From the NCBI GenBank assembly GCA_947647595.1, contig CANSKZ010000002.1, positions 124,001-188,000 of the forward strand: a stretch of DNA of 64,000 nt, in the 5' to 3' direction. Shown piece by piece: positions 37,801-49,114 of this stretch. This stretch comes from an uncultured Clostridium sp. (GTDB lineage Bacteria > Bacillota > Clostridia > TANB77 > CAG-508). Within the stretch, counting starts at the first letter, position 1; every line of letters starts with the position of its first letter. Below the pieces are notes generated by a model, which saw only the letters and a program-made list of their open reading frames with translations, had not been told where the DNA came from and did not search any database. Position numbers and translations under genes: made by a program.

Positions 37801-38595
37801 ACGTCTATTATCAAAAAATAGTCCATTAAATAGATTACGAGCAGCGTCAACAGTTGGAAGCTCTCCTGGTCTTAATTTTTTATAAATTTCGATTAACGCA
37901 TCATCTGTTGTTTTAATTTGGTCTTTGGCTATGGTTGCTAAGATTTTATCTTCTTCGCCAAAAAATTCAATGATTTTATCGTCTGTATCTAATCCAATTG
38001 CTCTTAATAAACAGGTTACTGGTAATTTTCTTGTACGGTCAATTCGAACATAAAATATATCATTACTATCTGTTTCATATTCAAGCCATGCTCCACGAAT
38101 TGGCATAATTGTTGATGTATACAACTTTTTACCAACTTTATCGTAGCTCGAATCATAATAACAGCCTGGTGAACGAACCAATTGGCTGACAACAACTCTT
38201 TCTGCTCCATTGATAACAAATGTACCACTATCTGTCATTAATGGAAAATCGCCTAAGTAAATCTCTTGTTCTTTGATTTCACCTGTCTCACGGTTAATCA
38301 AACGTACCTTTACATGTAATCTTGTAGAATATGTCGCATCTCTTTCTTTTGCTTCTTCTAAAGTATATTTTGTTTTTTCTTCCATGTAATAATCAAAAAA
38401 TTCTAAAACTAGGTTTCCAGAATAATCAATAATAGGCGAAATATCTTTTAATACTTCACCTAATCCTTCATTAATAAACCAGTCATATGAATCTTTTTGT
38501 ACTTTTAAAAGATTAGGTATTTCAATAAAATCTCCAATCTTCGAAAAAGTTTTGCGCACGCATTTTTCGTGCTTGACATCTTTTACCTTTACCAA
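34816..38595 (-). CDS. rpoB: RNA polymerase beta subunit
   Basis: About 1259 residues from the TTG at 38593-38595, eight bases after AAAGGTGG, giving the usual start [18 protein letters not shown]. An upstream ATG at 38667 would add 24 unusual residues and has no site. The conserved core is complete: [20 protein letters not shown] in the rifampicin region, [26 protein letters not shown], and [20 protein letters not shown] near the end. The C-terminus carries a long acidic tail (Glu/Asp-rich, about 80 residues). No in-frame CGG codon was found. rplJ-rplL is not directly upstream, which is unusual for this operon. Confidence 0.98.
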   Translation of the reverse strand: MVKVKDVKHEKCVRKTFSKIGDFIEIPNLLKVQKDSYDWFINEGLGEVLKDISPIIDYSGNLVLEFFDYYMEEKTKYTLEEAKERDATYSTRLHVKVRLINRETGEIKEQEIYLGDFPLMTDSGTFVINGAERVVVSQLVRSPGCYYDSSYDKVGKKLYTSTIMPIRGAWLEYETDSNDIFYVRIDRTRKLPVTCLLRAIGLDTDDKIIEFFGEEDKILATIAKDQIKTTDDALIEIYKKLRPGELPTVDAARNLFNGLFFDNRRYDLSKVGRYKFNKKLCLADRIANHIAYETIANPETGEVFVEKDEVISREVAREIQNAGINSVFVKIEDKKAKVIGNGVVDIKAFINPEIADELKIKVDVNYEILKNILENAKDDKELKKAIEERIEELIPKHVVTEDILASVNYLLNLEYNTYISSPEKPRLGKIDDIDHLGNRRIRCVGELLQNQFRIGLTRLERVVRERMTLQDLDVVTPQSLINTKPITSSIREFFGSSQLSQFMDQTNPLSELTHKRRISALGPGGLSRERAGFEVRDIHYTHYGRLCPIESPEGPNIGLISALSTFAIINDYGFIETPYRKVDKETGKVTDEVEYMTADEEDNFIIAQASEPVDENNCLTNPRIRVREREEIKEIEKNRVDYLDISPKQLVSVGAAMIPFLEHDDANRALMGANMQRQAVPLMITDSPMVGTGIEYKAAKDSGVVVIAEDNGVVQKVVGDEIVIKEESGKLRTYVLRKFKRTNGATCINQRPIVREGEVVKRGDVIADGPATDKGEMALGKNLLIAFTTWEGYNYEDAILLSENLVKEDVLTSIHIEDYDCECRDTKLGPEEITRDIPNVGEDALRDLNEDGIIRIGAEVGPGDILVGKVTPKGETELTAEERLLRAIFGEKAREVRDTSLRVPHGEAGTIVDVKVFTRENSDELGPGVNQIIRVYIAQKRKISVGDKMAGRHGNKGVISRILPVEDMPFLPDGTPVDVVLNPLGVPSRMNLGQVLEVHLGAAARMLGWKMATPVFDGATEQDIEDMLEMAGLETSGKTILYDGRTGDPFDHPITVGVMYMLKLHHLVDDKIHARSTGPYSLVTQQPLGGKAQFGGQRFGEMEVWALEAYGAAYTLQEILTMKSDDVVGRVKTYEAIVKGENIPAPGIPESFKVLIKELQSLGLDVTLYSDKDEEIEIKENAEEGEVELEDDIVISDEELSDDDLTDLDADELEDEMDDELEDESDIAEEAEDEFYENILDEDIPDEEIFKDLDKETEE

Positions 38596-38789
38596 AATAA
38601 AAACCACCTTTATTCCAAATTTAGCAGGTAATATATGAACTTTATTTTCCAAGTCCCTCTTACGCAAAAGGTTGTTATTTTAAAAACCATATCCCTGCTT
38701 AAAAATATGCTTTTAAAATAGTTCCTCTTTTGCCTAATTCCTCTTGAAAATAAAAATTATATAACGGTTTTGTATAAAATTACCAAGAT

Positions 38790-38818
38790 ATTATATATCA
38801 TTTTTATAAGATAGTCAA
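38790..38818 (-). promoter_or_regulatory. Promoter of the rpoB-rpoC operon
   Basis: Minus-strand TTGACT (38813-38818), 17 bp, TATAAT (38790-38795). It gives a leader of about 190 nt with GCAAAAG and CTTTTGC arms that could pair (about 38666-38732). No ribosomal protein gene stands between it and rpoB. Confidence 0.85.
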
Positions 38819-38850
38819 GCCATTTTTATGAATTTTTTAAATTTTTTTAA

Positions 38851-38891
38851 AATACAAAAATACAGTTTACATACTATATTTGTAAACTGTA
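38851..38891 (-). terminator. Terminator of the response-regulator transcript and of the candidate small RNA
   Basis: Stem TACAGTTTACA (38861-38871) with 38881-38891, loop of nine, then TTTTTGTATT on the minus strand. Confidence 0.85.
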
Positions 38892-38973
38892 CTTTTCCTT
38901 TATTTAATTCAAAATTTAATATTTAACTCCACTATCATTTCTTTTTTCAGTTATTTCTCAAAAAACATCCCTA
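38857..38973 (-). ncRNA. Candidate small RNA between the response regulator and rpoB
   Basis: A consensus promoter (38980-39008) predicts a start near 38973, and a strong terminator ends at about 38857, so a transcript of about 115 nt is expected. It contains no convincing gene; only codon strings of 5-9 residues are open. A perfect 16-base palindrome covers the -35 box. The transcript is A/U-rich, with a single strong hairpin at its 3' end. Confidence 0.55.
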
Positions 38974-38979
38974 TCTTTT

Positions 38980-39008
38980 ATTATATCATATTTTCGTTAA
39001 TTTGTCAA
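38980..39008 (-). promoter_or_regulatory. Full-consensus promoter with palindromic -35 region
   Basis: TTGACA (39003-39008), 17 bp, TATAAT (38980-38985) on the minus strand. The -35 box is half of the perfect palindrome TTTGTCAATTGACAAA (39001-39016), a possible operator. Confidence 0.75.
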
Positions 39009-39060
39009 TTGACAAACGTTTCAAAATGTGCTCTCCCTTGATTTCCATTAGGTTTACTAA

Positions 39061-39834
39061 TCATTTTTTACTCGTATCATTAATATAATATCCCACACCT
39101 CTTTTGGTGATTAATATTTTAGGGTCTGCTTTGTCTTTTTCGATTTTGTCACGAATTCGATTCATGGTAACATCAATGGTTCGAATGGCTCCAATATATT
39201 CATCATATTCCCAAATTTCATGAAGCAATTTTTCTCTTGTCACAACCTCGCCTGGTTGACTCGCTAAGAATTTTAAAACATCAAATTCTTTTTTGGTTAA
39301 ATTGACAATTTCGCCTTTTACTCTTGCTTCTATTTTACGCAAATCTAACGTTAATTCTCCAACTTGGATAATCTCACTATTTTTGCCTTCTTGTTCTTCT
39401 TGCTCATTTTGTGTAGCGATATTTACTTTGGCATCTGCTTTTCTTAAATTTGCTTTGATTCTTGCCATTAATTCACGGATTTGGAATGGTTTTGTAATAT
39501 AATCATCCGCTCCCATTTCTAATCCTACAATTTTATCAGATTCTGTATCTTTTGCAGAAACCATTAGAATTGGCATGGTAGAAATGTTTAAATAATATCT
39601 TATTTTTTTACACACAGAAATTCCATCTAATTTAGGAATCATAACATCTAGCAAAATTAAATCTGGTCTTTCTTTGAGTGCCATTTCTACAGCGGTTAAT
39701 CCGTCATAGGCTTTTAACGTGTTATAGCCTTCTTTTTCTAGATTGTATACTAATAAATCCATAATATTTTCTTCGTCATCTACGACTAAAATTGTCTTTT
39801 TTTCTTGCTCTACTAGGTCTTCTAATCCTTCCAC
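39061..39834 (-). CDS. OmpR/PhoB-family response regulator
   Basis: About 257 residues. I choose the GTG at 39832-39834, eight bases after AAAGGTGG. Receiver domain: VVDDEENI, phospho-acceptor Asp in LLDVMIPKLDG, and KPFQIREL. A linker rich in Gln and Glu follows (about residues 138-153), then a winged-helix DNA-binding domain ending IRDKIEKDKADPKILITKRG. No sensor kinase is in the window. It follows the glucan synthase gene, with its own promoter in the gap, and ends at the same terminator as the small RNA. Confidence 0.9.
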   Translation of the reverse strand: MEGLEDLVEQEKKTILVVDDEENIMDLLVYNLEKEGYNTLKAYDGLTAVEMALKERPDLILLDVMIPKLDGISVCKKIRYYLNISTMPILMVSAKDTESDKIVGLEMGADDYITKPFQIRELMARIKANLRKADAKVNIATQNEQEEQEGKNSEIIQVGELTLDLRKIEARVKGEIVNLTKKEFDVLKFLASQPGEVVTREKLLHEIWEYDEYIGAIRTIDVTMNRIRDKIEKDKADPKILITKRGVGYYINDTSKK

Positions 39835-39862
39835 AAAAAATCCCACCTTTCTTTCTACTTTT

Positions 39863-39891
39863 TTTATATCACATTAATTTTATTTCGGCAA
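39863..39891 (-). promoter_or_regulatory. Promoter of the response-regulator gene
   Basis: Minus-strand TTGCCG (39886-39891), 17 bp, TATAAA (39863-39868). Confidence 0.55.
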
Positions 39892-39898
39892 GTTTTTT

Positions 39899-42800
39899 TT
39901 ACATAAATATCTGAATATTATAAATTCTTCCATCATCAGCAAGTGGAATTTTTTTGTCTGGAATTTCGTTTCCATTTAAAATAAATTTGTCTACGCCTGT
40001 GTTTTTGCCCTCTTGATTTTTTACAACAATATGATAAATACTGGTTTTATATTTATATTTGATTTCATATTCTTTCCACGATTTTGAAATACAAGGTTCC
40101 ATACTTAAATAACCATTCTTGATTTTTAATCCCAAAATATATTCGATAATGGCTCTATAATACCAACTGCTTGAACCTGTATACCAGTTCCAACCACCAC
40201 GCCCCATTAAATCTTTGTTGGTGTAAATATCTGCTTCCATGACGTAAGGTTCTAGTTTAAATTTTTTGGCTTCTTCTCTGTTTCTGGTGTGTTCAATTGG
40301 ATTGATGAGCTCTGCAAATTCAACCGCTTTGTCACCAAATCCGAGCAAAGCTTCTGCAATAATCATCCAGCAACTAGCATGCGTATATTGACCTCCATTT
40401 TCTCGAATTCCCGCAGGATACCCTTTGATGTAACCTGGGTTAAAACTCGAATTTTCAAAAGCTGGGTCAAATAATTTAATCAGTTTATTTTCTCGGTCTA
40501 CCAAATAATTTTCGGCTTCTTCCATGGAAATGAATTTTTTGTCATTGTCTGCGGCATTGGAAATAACTGCCCAACTCTGTGCTAGTCCGTCAATTCTACA
40601 TTCTTCGCTACTCATACTACCAATTTCTACTCCCTCATCGTTGATAGCTCTTTTGTACCAACGTCCATCCCAAGCTTTGGTGTTTAGATTTCTCTTTAAT
40701 TCTTCTTTTAAATTGGTATATTTTTCTACCAAATCTTGACGATTCTTTTCTTCACAAATCGGAATGAATCGATTTAAAATGTCGTATAGGAAAAATCCAA
40801 GCCAAATACTTTGCCCTTTTCCTTTGCTTCCAAGATTGCTAAATCCGTCATTCCAATCACCAACACCGATTTTAGGGAAAGGGTCAATTCCTTTGGAAAT
40901 CACTTGTTCGATTGAACGAATACAGTGTTCAAAAATACTTTCTTTGACATCACTTTCGTAGAAAATATCGTATTTTTCAAGTTCGTCTTCTTTGAGTAAA
41001 TTGCCTTTGATATAAGGGACTTGCTCGTCTAAAATTTCTTTGGAATTTGCGATTTCAATATATTCTAAAACACCGTAAACAAGCCATAATAAATCATCGG
41101 AAAATCGTGTTCGAATTCCTTTTTTGGTTTCTAAATGCCACCAATGCAAAACGTCGCCTTCTATAAATTGATGTCTAGCACAATTTAAAATTTGCTCTTT
41201 TAAAAAGGAAGAATCAATATATTTAATACCAAAACAATCTTGCAACTGGTCACGGAATCCAAATGCCCCACCTGATTGATGATAACCACTTCTCGCAAAA
41301 ATTCGACTGACAATGGTTTGATAAACCAGCCAACCATTCATCATAATATTGATTGATTCAGATGGCGTTTTTACTTGAATGGTACTTAAAATATTATTCC
41401 ATTTTGATTTGACATTTTCTAGTTTGACTTCGACATCATATTCTTTTTGATATTTTTGGACCACTTCTTGAATTTTATCGAAACTATTTTCCTGCCCAAT
41501 TAAAATCGAAAACTTTTTATCTTCGAATTTTTGCAATGTTAAATCGATTTCAAAAGCCAGACAAGAATCTTTGCCGAGCCCAGAATTGCCGTCTAATTTT
41601 TTGTATAACGCATCTGGTTCTTCGATGCTTCCGTTTCCGAAAAATTCAGTTTTATCACCAGTAAAACTATTGATTGTTTCATTGCTACTAACATACATGA
41701 TTTTATCTTTGAAATCTTCACTTGCAAATACATTTTTCACGAGAATCACATTTTCTTTTTTCTCGAGTTTAATATTTCCATTGCTAAAATATTCATCTTC
41801 TCCTAATACTGGTTTTAGATAAACTACTAATTTCAAATTTCTTTCTTGGTCAATAATGTTTTTAATTCGAAAGTTTAATACTTTTACATTTTCTTCGTTT
41901 GGTACGAAAATATCAACTGTTTGGATGAAATTGTCGTGACTATTTTGGAAATTCGTATAACCAAAACCGTGTCTGATATAATAATAGTTCGGACTTGGGT
42001 TGATGCTTGTGTTGAGCGTCCAAGTGCGTGAATTGTCTTCGTCTTTGAAATAGTAAATTTCGGATGGAAAATCAAAAACGGTGTTGTTATTCCATGCGGT
42101 TAATCGATTTAGCCTACTATTTTTGTACCAAGTGTAACCGCCCAAACCGTCTGTTACAACCGTTCCGAAAAATTTGTTGGCTAAGATATTACTCCAAACC
42201 GATGGTAATTTATTTTCGATATTTTTGTAAATGAGATATTCTTTTCCACTATTTACAAATCCACCAAATTCATTGTCAAATAGGAGTTCTTCTTTTTTGA
42301 GTGGTAAGATTTCTTCTTCATTTTTGATTGGTTTATTTTTTTCGATTTGCGATTTATCGCGTTTTTGTTTTTCTTCCATGTCTTTTAGGAAAGTAGCTAA
42401 ATCACCTTTCTTTGAATCGATTACCACACGTGCTTTGAATTCAATGGCTTTTACATCTTCGTCTGGCATATTTTTCTGATTTAGCACGAAAATTCCTGTA
42501 GAAGTATTTTTCAAAAATTGCAATTGTCTTTCTGAAATAACCGAATTGATACTGTCTTCTACAAACCTTTCATATACATTTTTTTCGTTATTTAGGATAA
42601 TTAAATCCATAAAAATATTTTTGATTCGATAATATTCAAAAGCTCTGATGACATCTTCTAATACATAAATTTCTTCGAATTTCGAAATCTTCAAAACAAG
42701 AATTGGGACATCACCTGATATTCCATATTTCCACAAACTATTAATCGAATATTCCATTTCCTGATTTTTCTTATTGAATGGATTTAATTGTAAAATATAA

Positions 42801-45800
42801 TTCAACAATTGTTGATACATTTGCAATTTGCTTCCTTTGATTTGCAAATACTTATTTTGTTCTTCACTTCTGACTCTTGCAATATTAAATATTTTGTCAA
42901 TTTCTTCTTTTCCTTTGGTTTGTTTGATAAGCTTTTGCACTTCTTCTTTTGATTCACCTGCTGTTAAGATGAAGTCTACAGTTGCGTCTGAACCAGAAGC
43001 TACTTTTACCGTTCTTTTCATGACAACCATCGGAGAAACAACTTGTGCAATTTGTTTTGAGAAAACTTTTTGCTGTTTTATCATTTGTGGTAAATCATAA
43101 TTTTCCCTACCTTGATATTTTTCACCATCAATTTCATATTCGAAATTCACAATTTGGTCACTTTCTGTGTATAACGTTGTTGCTAAATATAAACTACTTT
43201 CAAGGTCACGTGATTTTCTTTGAACGATTAGATTTTCTTCCTCTTCTTCTAATTTCAAAAATAGCTTGTTGAAAATTGGATGTGCATACTCTGAAGATTT
43301 GCTCGAAAGTGTTGGTTCAAATTCACAAATCAGTTCTAATACTTCGTCACTTTGTCCTAAATTTTCAATTTGCACACGTCTAATTTCGACACATTTATCA
43401 GGGTCTAGTGTTACAGTTACTTCAAATTTAATGTTAGCATCTTTTCCTATAAATTTGGCTTTGTCTGGTGCAAAAACAATTTTTTCGCATTTTTCTAAAC
43501 GCATAATTTTTTTGGTTTTTGTATTTCTAAGATAAAAGAAAATCCCGTTTTTTAACTCCGCTGTTTCTTTGTAGCTATTTACCATATTTCCTTTATATTC
43601 GCTGAAACCTTCGCCAAAATCATTAATGGTGATTTTATAATTGCTGTTAGCAATTACATTTATATTTTTAAATTTTGGATTTGGATTCTCGATGATTTTT
43701 TCAACATATCCACTATCACCTGGAATTTTATTTTTGGAGATTTTCTCCTTTTTCTCTTTTGTAATAATCATCTTAACTGGCATTTTTTCTTGTAATAATA
43801 CGTTAACTGATTCGATTTCTGGGTTTTTGTTAAATCGTGTTTGTAAAATATTTTGATTAATACAATTATTAATGGAAAGTAAAATTAAACCTTGATGATG
43901 TGCCATATACGTTTTTACAACTTCATGCGTTTTTCCTTTTTTCAAACGGCGACTCGTGTAATCTACTGCTTCATAGAATCCATATTTTCCGTCTGGCACC
44001 TTGTTTTTCAAGTTCTTTTAAATTGTGGATTCCTTCTGTTTGAGCATCGTATAATGCTAAAAATGTGCTGTATGGTGATACAACAATATCTTCTTCCAAT
44101 CCCCTTTTCAATCCCAACCAAGGAACGCCAAATGCTTTATATTGATAATTTCGTTCCAAATCTCTTAAATTAAACGCAGATTCTGAAATTCCCCACGGAA
44201 TCTGTAATTTTTTCGCATATTCCATTTGACTTAATACCGCAAATCGACTTGCTTCATCTATTAAACTTCCTTCGTATCGTTTTAAATTAATGTTTGGCAT
44301 TAAATATTCGAACATGGTTCCTGTCCAAGAAATGAGTCCTTTGTAGCCTTTGAAAGAAGTTAGAGTTCTACTTAAATTATTCCAAATTTTACTTGGAACA
44401 TCACCTTTGGCAATGGCAACAAGGCTTGCTTGTCTTGCTTCAGAAGCTAGAAAATCATAATAAGAATCAGTGAGTTCGTTATCTTCTAAGTTAAATCCAA
44501 TCGACATTAATTTGTTTTCTGGACTGTATAATTTGGAAAAATCAGTATTGTTAATCAAATCTGTAACATTTTTGATTAAATTGTCTCGTTTGGTATCGGC
44601 ATTGTGTTCGATTAGGAATTGTTTTACAATATACAAATAGCCTACCAAATTTCCACTATCAACAGACGAAACATATCTTGGAATCAATGGTTCCAAAGTT
44701 TTTGTGTTATACCAATTATATAAATGCCCATTCCATTTTGCTAACATATTTATCGTTTCAATAATTTTATGAAGATAATCCATTGCTTCTTCTAGTTTGA
44801 TATATCCTAAATCATAAGCTGAAACAATGGCCAATAATTCCAATCCAATATTGGTAGAAGAAGTTCTATTGACTGCTTTTATTTTACGGTCTTCCTGATA
44901 GTTATCGGTCATAAGATAATGTGTTTCTTCTTTTATATGGTCTTTGAAAAATTGCCAAGTATTTTTTCCAACTTCTTTTAAATAGTCAGCATTTTCTTTA
45001 CTGACTTCCACTTGGGTTTCTGCATCCAAACTAATATACCACGCGACAATTGGCGCAATTATCCATAAAATTCCCAAAATAATCGCCAATGGATTTTGGA
45101 AAAACAAAAATAAAATACCAAAAATCACGTTAGATTTCATTTGAGAAAAATGAGATAATAAATCTGTTTTGGCATTTTTGTCGCCGTCTTCTGCGGTCAT
45201 CCATTCGAGTAATTTGGTTTTTGTTTTCATACGGTAAATACTTTTGCAAATCGCATCTAGGTTTTTAAACATTTCATAAGGCAAAAATAAAAGGGTCAGT
45301 AAAATGCGAAAAAAGCTAATCGTGCTATTTTTCAAATCCTTCGAAAACTTTTTATCACTATAAACAGCGCCTTCTATGTTGCTTTCTTTGAATATAATAT
45401 AATTTACACCCTCTAACAAACAAGAAATAATAATGGATAACACGGACCATAACACAATTTCAAGTCCTAGCATTTTGTGATGGAAATAAAAAAAGTTTCC
45501 TGCTACAACTCCAACAAAAGCTGTGATATTTAATAAACTTCTTCGCAAATTGTCAAACATTTTAAATTTGGAAATTTCGTTTAATCGCTTGCTTTTTAGC
45601 CATTTTATGATTTGCCAATCGCCTCTAGTCCAACGGTGATTTCTTAAAATATACGGAATATAGCGAAGTGGATATCCATCTAGTAACATGACATCGGTTA
45701 ACAGTCCACAACGCAAGAAATTTCCTTCTAATAAATCGTGACTTAAAACTGTGTTTTCTTCAATTTCTCCTTCTAGAATTTGGTTATAAACCTGAACATC

Positions 45801-47915
45801 ATAAATTCCTTTTCCTGTAAAAATTCCTTCTTCAAAATAGTCTTGATAAATATCGGAAATCGCGTTGGTATAAAAATCAATTCCGCCTTGCATGCTAAAT
45901 AATTCAACAAATTTACTTTTCTTTGCCAAATCCATATCCAATCCAATACGTGGTTGCATAATGCCGTAACCAGATATAACTTTGTTATTCTCAATGACTG
46001 GAAGACTTAGCACATGACTCATCGCACCAATTAATTTTTGAGCGGTTTCTAAACTTAAATTTGTATCACTATCTAATGTTATAATATATTTAATTTCTGG
46101 CAGATTTTCTTTGGATTCTTCAATAGTATTGGCCCAAAAATTATCTTTCCTTTTGCCTTTGATATATTCATTAAACGTTACCAAAAGTCCTCTTTTTCTT
46201 TCCCAACCAATATATGATTTTTCGCTTGTATTCCAAACTCTTTTTCGATAGAAAAAGTGAAATTTAGGAAATCCAAATTCTCCATATTTTTGGTTTAATT
46301 CTCGTGCACATTTTTTTCCTGTTTCCATAACTGTTCGGTCAAATTTTGTGGTTTCTGCTTTTTCTTCGCTACAATCTCCTAGTAATGCAAAATATAAATT
46401 TTCTGATTTATTTGCCAAATAATAAACTTCTAATTTTTGAAACATCTCTTTGACTTTGTCCGCCGATTTTAAAATCGTAGGAATTACAATAAAGGTGGCT
46501 TGCTCTTCTGGGATTCCTTCTTCATAGCTAATTTTAGGAATTCTGGTTGGTTTTTTTAGTTTTCCTAAAACATAATTCAAAATCCTTAAAAAGATTTCTG
46601 AAATCGGAATATATAAAATAATCCAAATCAATACACTTAACATTGTCAAGTCATATTTCAAACTAATTTTGGCACTAATTAAAAAGTCCAAATACATTGG
46701 TATAATTAAATTACACGCCACATAAATTTTACTTTTGACTTGTTTTTTCATCTTTTTATGATGCTTCATTTCTAAAGCATCTTTTAATTCATCGATTCCG
46801 TCACCAATTAAATAATAACCCACATGCGCTTTTTTCTTTTCCACCAAGTTTTGGAAATTTTCATATCGATTGCAGAGTTCAATGACTTTTTCGCAAATAT
46901 AAATTTCAGATATTTTGCTTTTTTTCGAAATTTCCTCTATTTTACTTCTATAATACGATTTGCTATCTTGGTCCATAAACTCATATACGCCTGCTGGATC
47001 CATTTTCAAAATTTCTTCGGAAACATTTATATAACCAAACAATTCCGAAAAACTCGTTCGATTAATGGCTTTGATACTTGTAATTCCATTTCCTATTTTA
47101 ATTTTTAAATTGGCAATGTATAAATGTTCTTTTTGAATCACGTCTGAAAGTGTCACGCCCAATTTTAATACTTCTTTTTCCAAAACGGCTTGATATTCAA
47201 TTGCCTTTTTACCATATACTTTTAATTTATATGACATATATTCAATAAAAGGATATTTGAGTTCACTTTCGCTAAATACTTTGACATTAGAAATATTTTT
47301 AAATTTTCTTTCATTTCCACTTTTTCCGTCAATAACTCTTTCAATAATGCTTTCCACTTTATATTTCTGGATTTGCGAAGAATAAATTTTTTCACAAACT
47401 TCACGTACATGGGAAATCATGGAAATTTTGAAAAACGTACCGATATTATAAATTTCGTCCATACTTAAAAATTTCTTTTTCTGATAAGCTCTCAATGCTA
47501 AATCAATGACTTCTCGATCCACTTTACAATCTGTATAAGCCACAATTTCTTCTGCTAAAACATAACTTCTTGCAAATCCTTGAAATCGTCCATTAGAAAG
47601 TCCAATCATGGAAGTATATTTTTTAAGAGGCATTTCTTTTTCAATGGATTTAACGGTTTCTTCAATAATATAAAAATTATCTAAAAGCCATTCACCAGCA
47701 GAATGTATTTTTATGCCAAGTTTAATATGCTTATCTAATAATCGATAAGTTTCTAAAATAAACTTATAATCCTCTTTTACCGTTGGTACAGGATACGTAT
47801 CTTTACTTGACGAGCTTCTGACATTATGCTCTGCTGCAACTTTTTCAATATACTGACTTAATTGATTTCGGTCTAATAACGTTCCCCTGATATTTAGGCT
47901 TCTATTTTTTTTCAT
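39899..47915 (-). CDS. Cyclic beta-1,2-glucan synthase-like protein (GT84-GH94), read through a +1 shift at a CGG codon
   Basis: Restored length about 2671 residues, in the range of NdvB/ChvB-type enzymes, which make and cyclise beta-glucans at the membrane. The start is the ATG at 47913-47915 behind GGAG. The N-terminal half has membrane helices near 400-440, 825-875 and 950-1000 and a glycosyltransferase core (IITLDSDTNLSLETAQKLI, HRWTRGDWQ). The C-terminal half has GH94-like phosphorylase folds with IGVGDWNDGFSNLG. At the CGG at 43989-43991 (codon 1309) the starting frame reaches GAR, then stops six codons later. One base on it continues GKYGFYEAVDYT, the family motif. No other lesion appears in 8 kb. 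Confidence 0.85.
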
Positions 47916-47981
47916 AAAATTCTCCTTCATCTTTTTTGGTTATTTTTTGTAGATTGAGGAAATTTTATGCATAAAAATACC

Positions 47982-48006
47982 GCAAAAAGCAAACTTTACT
48001 TTTTGC
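47982..48006 (-). promoter_or_regulatory. Leader hairpin of the glucan synthase transcript
   Basis: Stem GCAAAAAG (47982-47989) with CTTTTTGC (47999-48006), loop of nine. It lies at the predicted 5' end of the transcript, followed by GGTATTTTTATG; it could stabilise the RNA or act as an attenuator. Confidence 0.45.
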
Positions 48007-48009
48007 AGT

Positions 48010-48038
48010 AATATTTACTTAAACTAACAATCTGTCAA
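48010..48038 (-). promoter_or_regulatory. Promoter of the glucan synthase gene
   Basis: Minus-strand TTGACA (48033-48038), 17 bp, AATATT (48010-48015). Divergent from the amidase gene, whose TATAAT is at 48087-48092. Confidence 0.6.
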
Positions 48039-48107
48039 CTAAAAATTAATTCTCAGCGTTTTATACATAATCTACTTTCTCTTTCATATAATCAAAGAGG
48101 TGATTTT

Positions 48108-48809
48108 ATGATTTTATTAAATAAGAAGAAAATTCTATTCATTTTATCTTGCATCACAATTTCGATTGTGTTTTTTAATTATAATTCGATTCCAGATTCA
48201 ATTGAGACTTCGTCTACTCCTGTTTCCAATCATGTTGTAATTTTAGATGCTGGACATGGACTTCCAGATGGTGGCGCCGAATCTGCTGATGGAATTTATG
48301 AATCTACCATTAATTTGGCAATCGTAGAAAAATTACAAAAATTATTGGAAAGTTCATCTTGTACTGTCATTTTAACACGTTCTGATGAAAACGGAATTTA
48401 TGAAATGGATGCTGACACTATTCGCCAGAAAAAAATTTCTGATATGAAAAATCGAGTTGAAATTGGAAATCATTCTGAGGCAGAAATTTTTGTGTCAATT
48501 CATTTGAACAAAATTGCGCAATCACAATATAGTGGTTGGCAAACTTTTTATCAATTAGATAATGAAAAAAGTTTAAATTTAGCAACGAATATTCAAGATA
48601 ATTTGAATTATTCCATTCAAAAAGAAAATAAACGTATCCCTGAAAAAATGCCAGATATTTATTTGGCTAAAAACTTAGAAATTCCTTTTACTATTGTAGA
48701 GTGCGGATTTTTGTCAAACTCAAATGAATGTAATATGCTTCAAACGAACAATTACCAAGAAGTTTTAGCTTGGGGAATTTATACAGGAATTATGGATTAT
48801 TTTAAGTAA
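48108..48809 (+). CDS. N-acetylmuramoyl-L-alanine amidase (Amidase_3, CwlD-like)
   Basis: 233 residues with a membrane helix at 8-24 and an Amidase_3 domain. Zinc and catalytic residues are visible: His50 in LDAGHGLPDGG, Glu65 in GIYESTIN, His132 in VSIHLNK and Glu198 in VECGFLSN. It cuts the amide bond between muramic acid and the stem peptide, as CwlD does during spore cortex maturation. The family and the N-terminal anchor fit a CwlD-like enzyme, but sporulation cannot be inferred from this gene alone. It is divergent from the glucan synthase gene, with an AGAGGTG site. Confidence 0.88.
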   Translation: MILLNKKKILFILSCITISIVFFNYNSIPDSIETSSTPVSNHVVILDAGHGLPDGGAESADGIYESTINLAIVEKLQKLLESSSCTVILTRSDENGIYEMDADTIRQKKISDMKNRVEIGNHSEAEIFVSIHLNKIAQSQYSGWQTFYQLDNEKSLNLATNIQDNLNYSIQKENKRIPEKMPDIYLAKNLEIPFTIVECGFLSNSNECNMLQTNNYQEVLAWGIYTGIMDYFK

Positions 48810-48861
48810 TATTTTCAATTTTATTTTTTGAAATTTGTAGCAGAAATTGCTAAGATAAAAA

Positions 48862-49114
48862 TTAATATTTTTTATATATGTCTCCTCTATTTTCAGCTTC
48901 AGTAACATCTATGTAAATTTGATAATCAAGCCATTCAAACATAATTCTATAATCACCGAACTCGTAAGCGATATTTTTTCTTCGTATTTTGAATTTTTTT
49001 AATATCACCTTGTGGAAGTTGCATAATGGCTTGATATAACCTTATCTTTTGATTTTTGGGTTGTTTATTGATAAACTTTTTCGCTCTCTTCTTAATGTTA
49101 ATGACATATCTCAT
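48862..49114 (-). CDS. RelE/ParE-type toxin, read through a +1 shift at a CGG codon
   Basis: 83 residues when restored. The start codon overlaps the antitoxin stop (ATGA). The starting frame encodes MRYVINIKKRAKKFINKQP, ... QLPQGDIKKIQ, KKKYRLRV, then CGG (48956-48958, codon 53) followed at once by TGA. One base on, the frame reads GDYRIMFEWLDYQIYIDV and RGDIYKKY to the stop at 48862. RVGDYRI is the core motif of the RelE superfamily, so the exact residue at the junction is fixed as Gly by the family. RelE toxins cut mRNA on the ribosome. Making an active toxin here would require the shift. Confidence 0.82.

Noticed and set aside
38596..38667. The rpoB start at the ATG at 38667
   Set aside because: It adds 24 residues unlike any RpoB and lacks a ribosome site; the TTG at 38595 has one and gives the usual first residues.
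38900..38973. Tiny coding regions of 5 and 9 codons inside the candidate small RNA
   Set aside because: Too short and without convincing ribosome sites.
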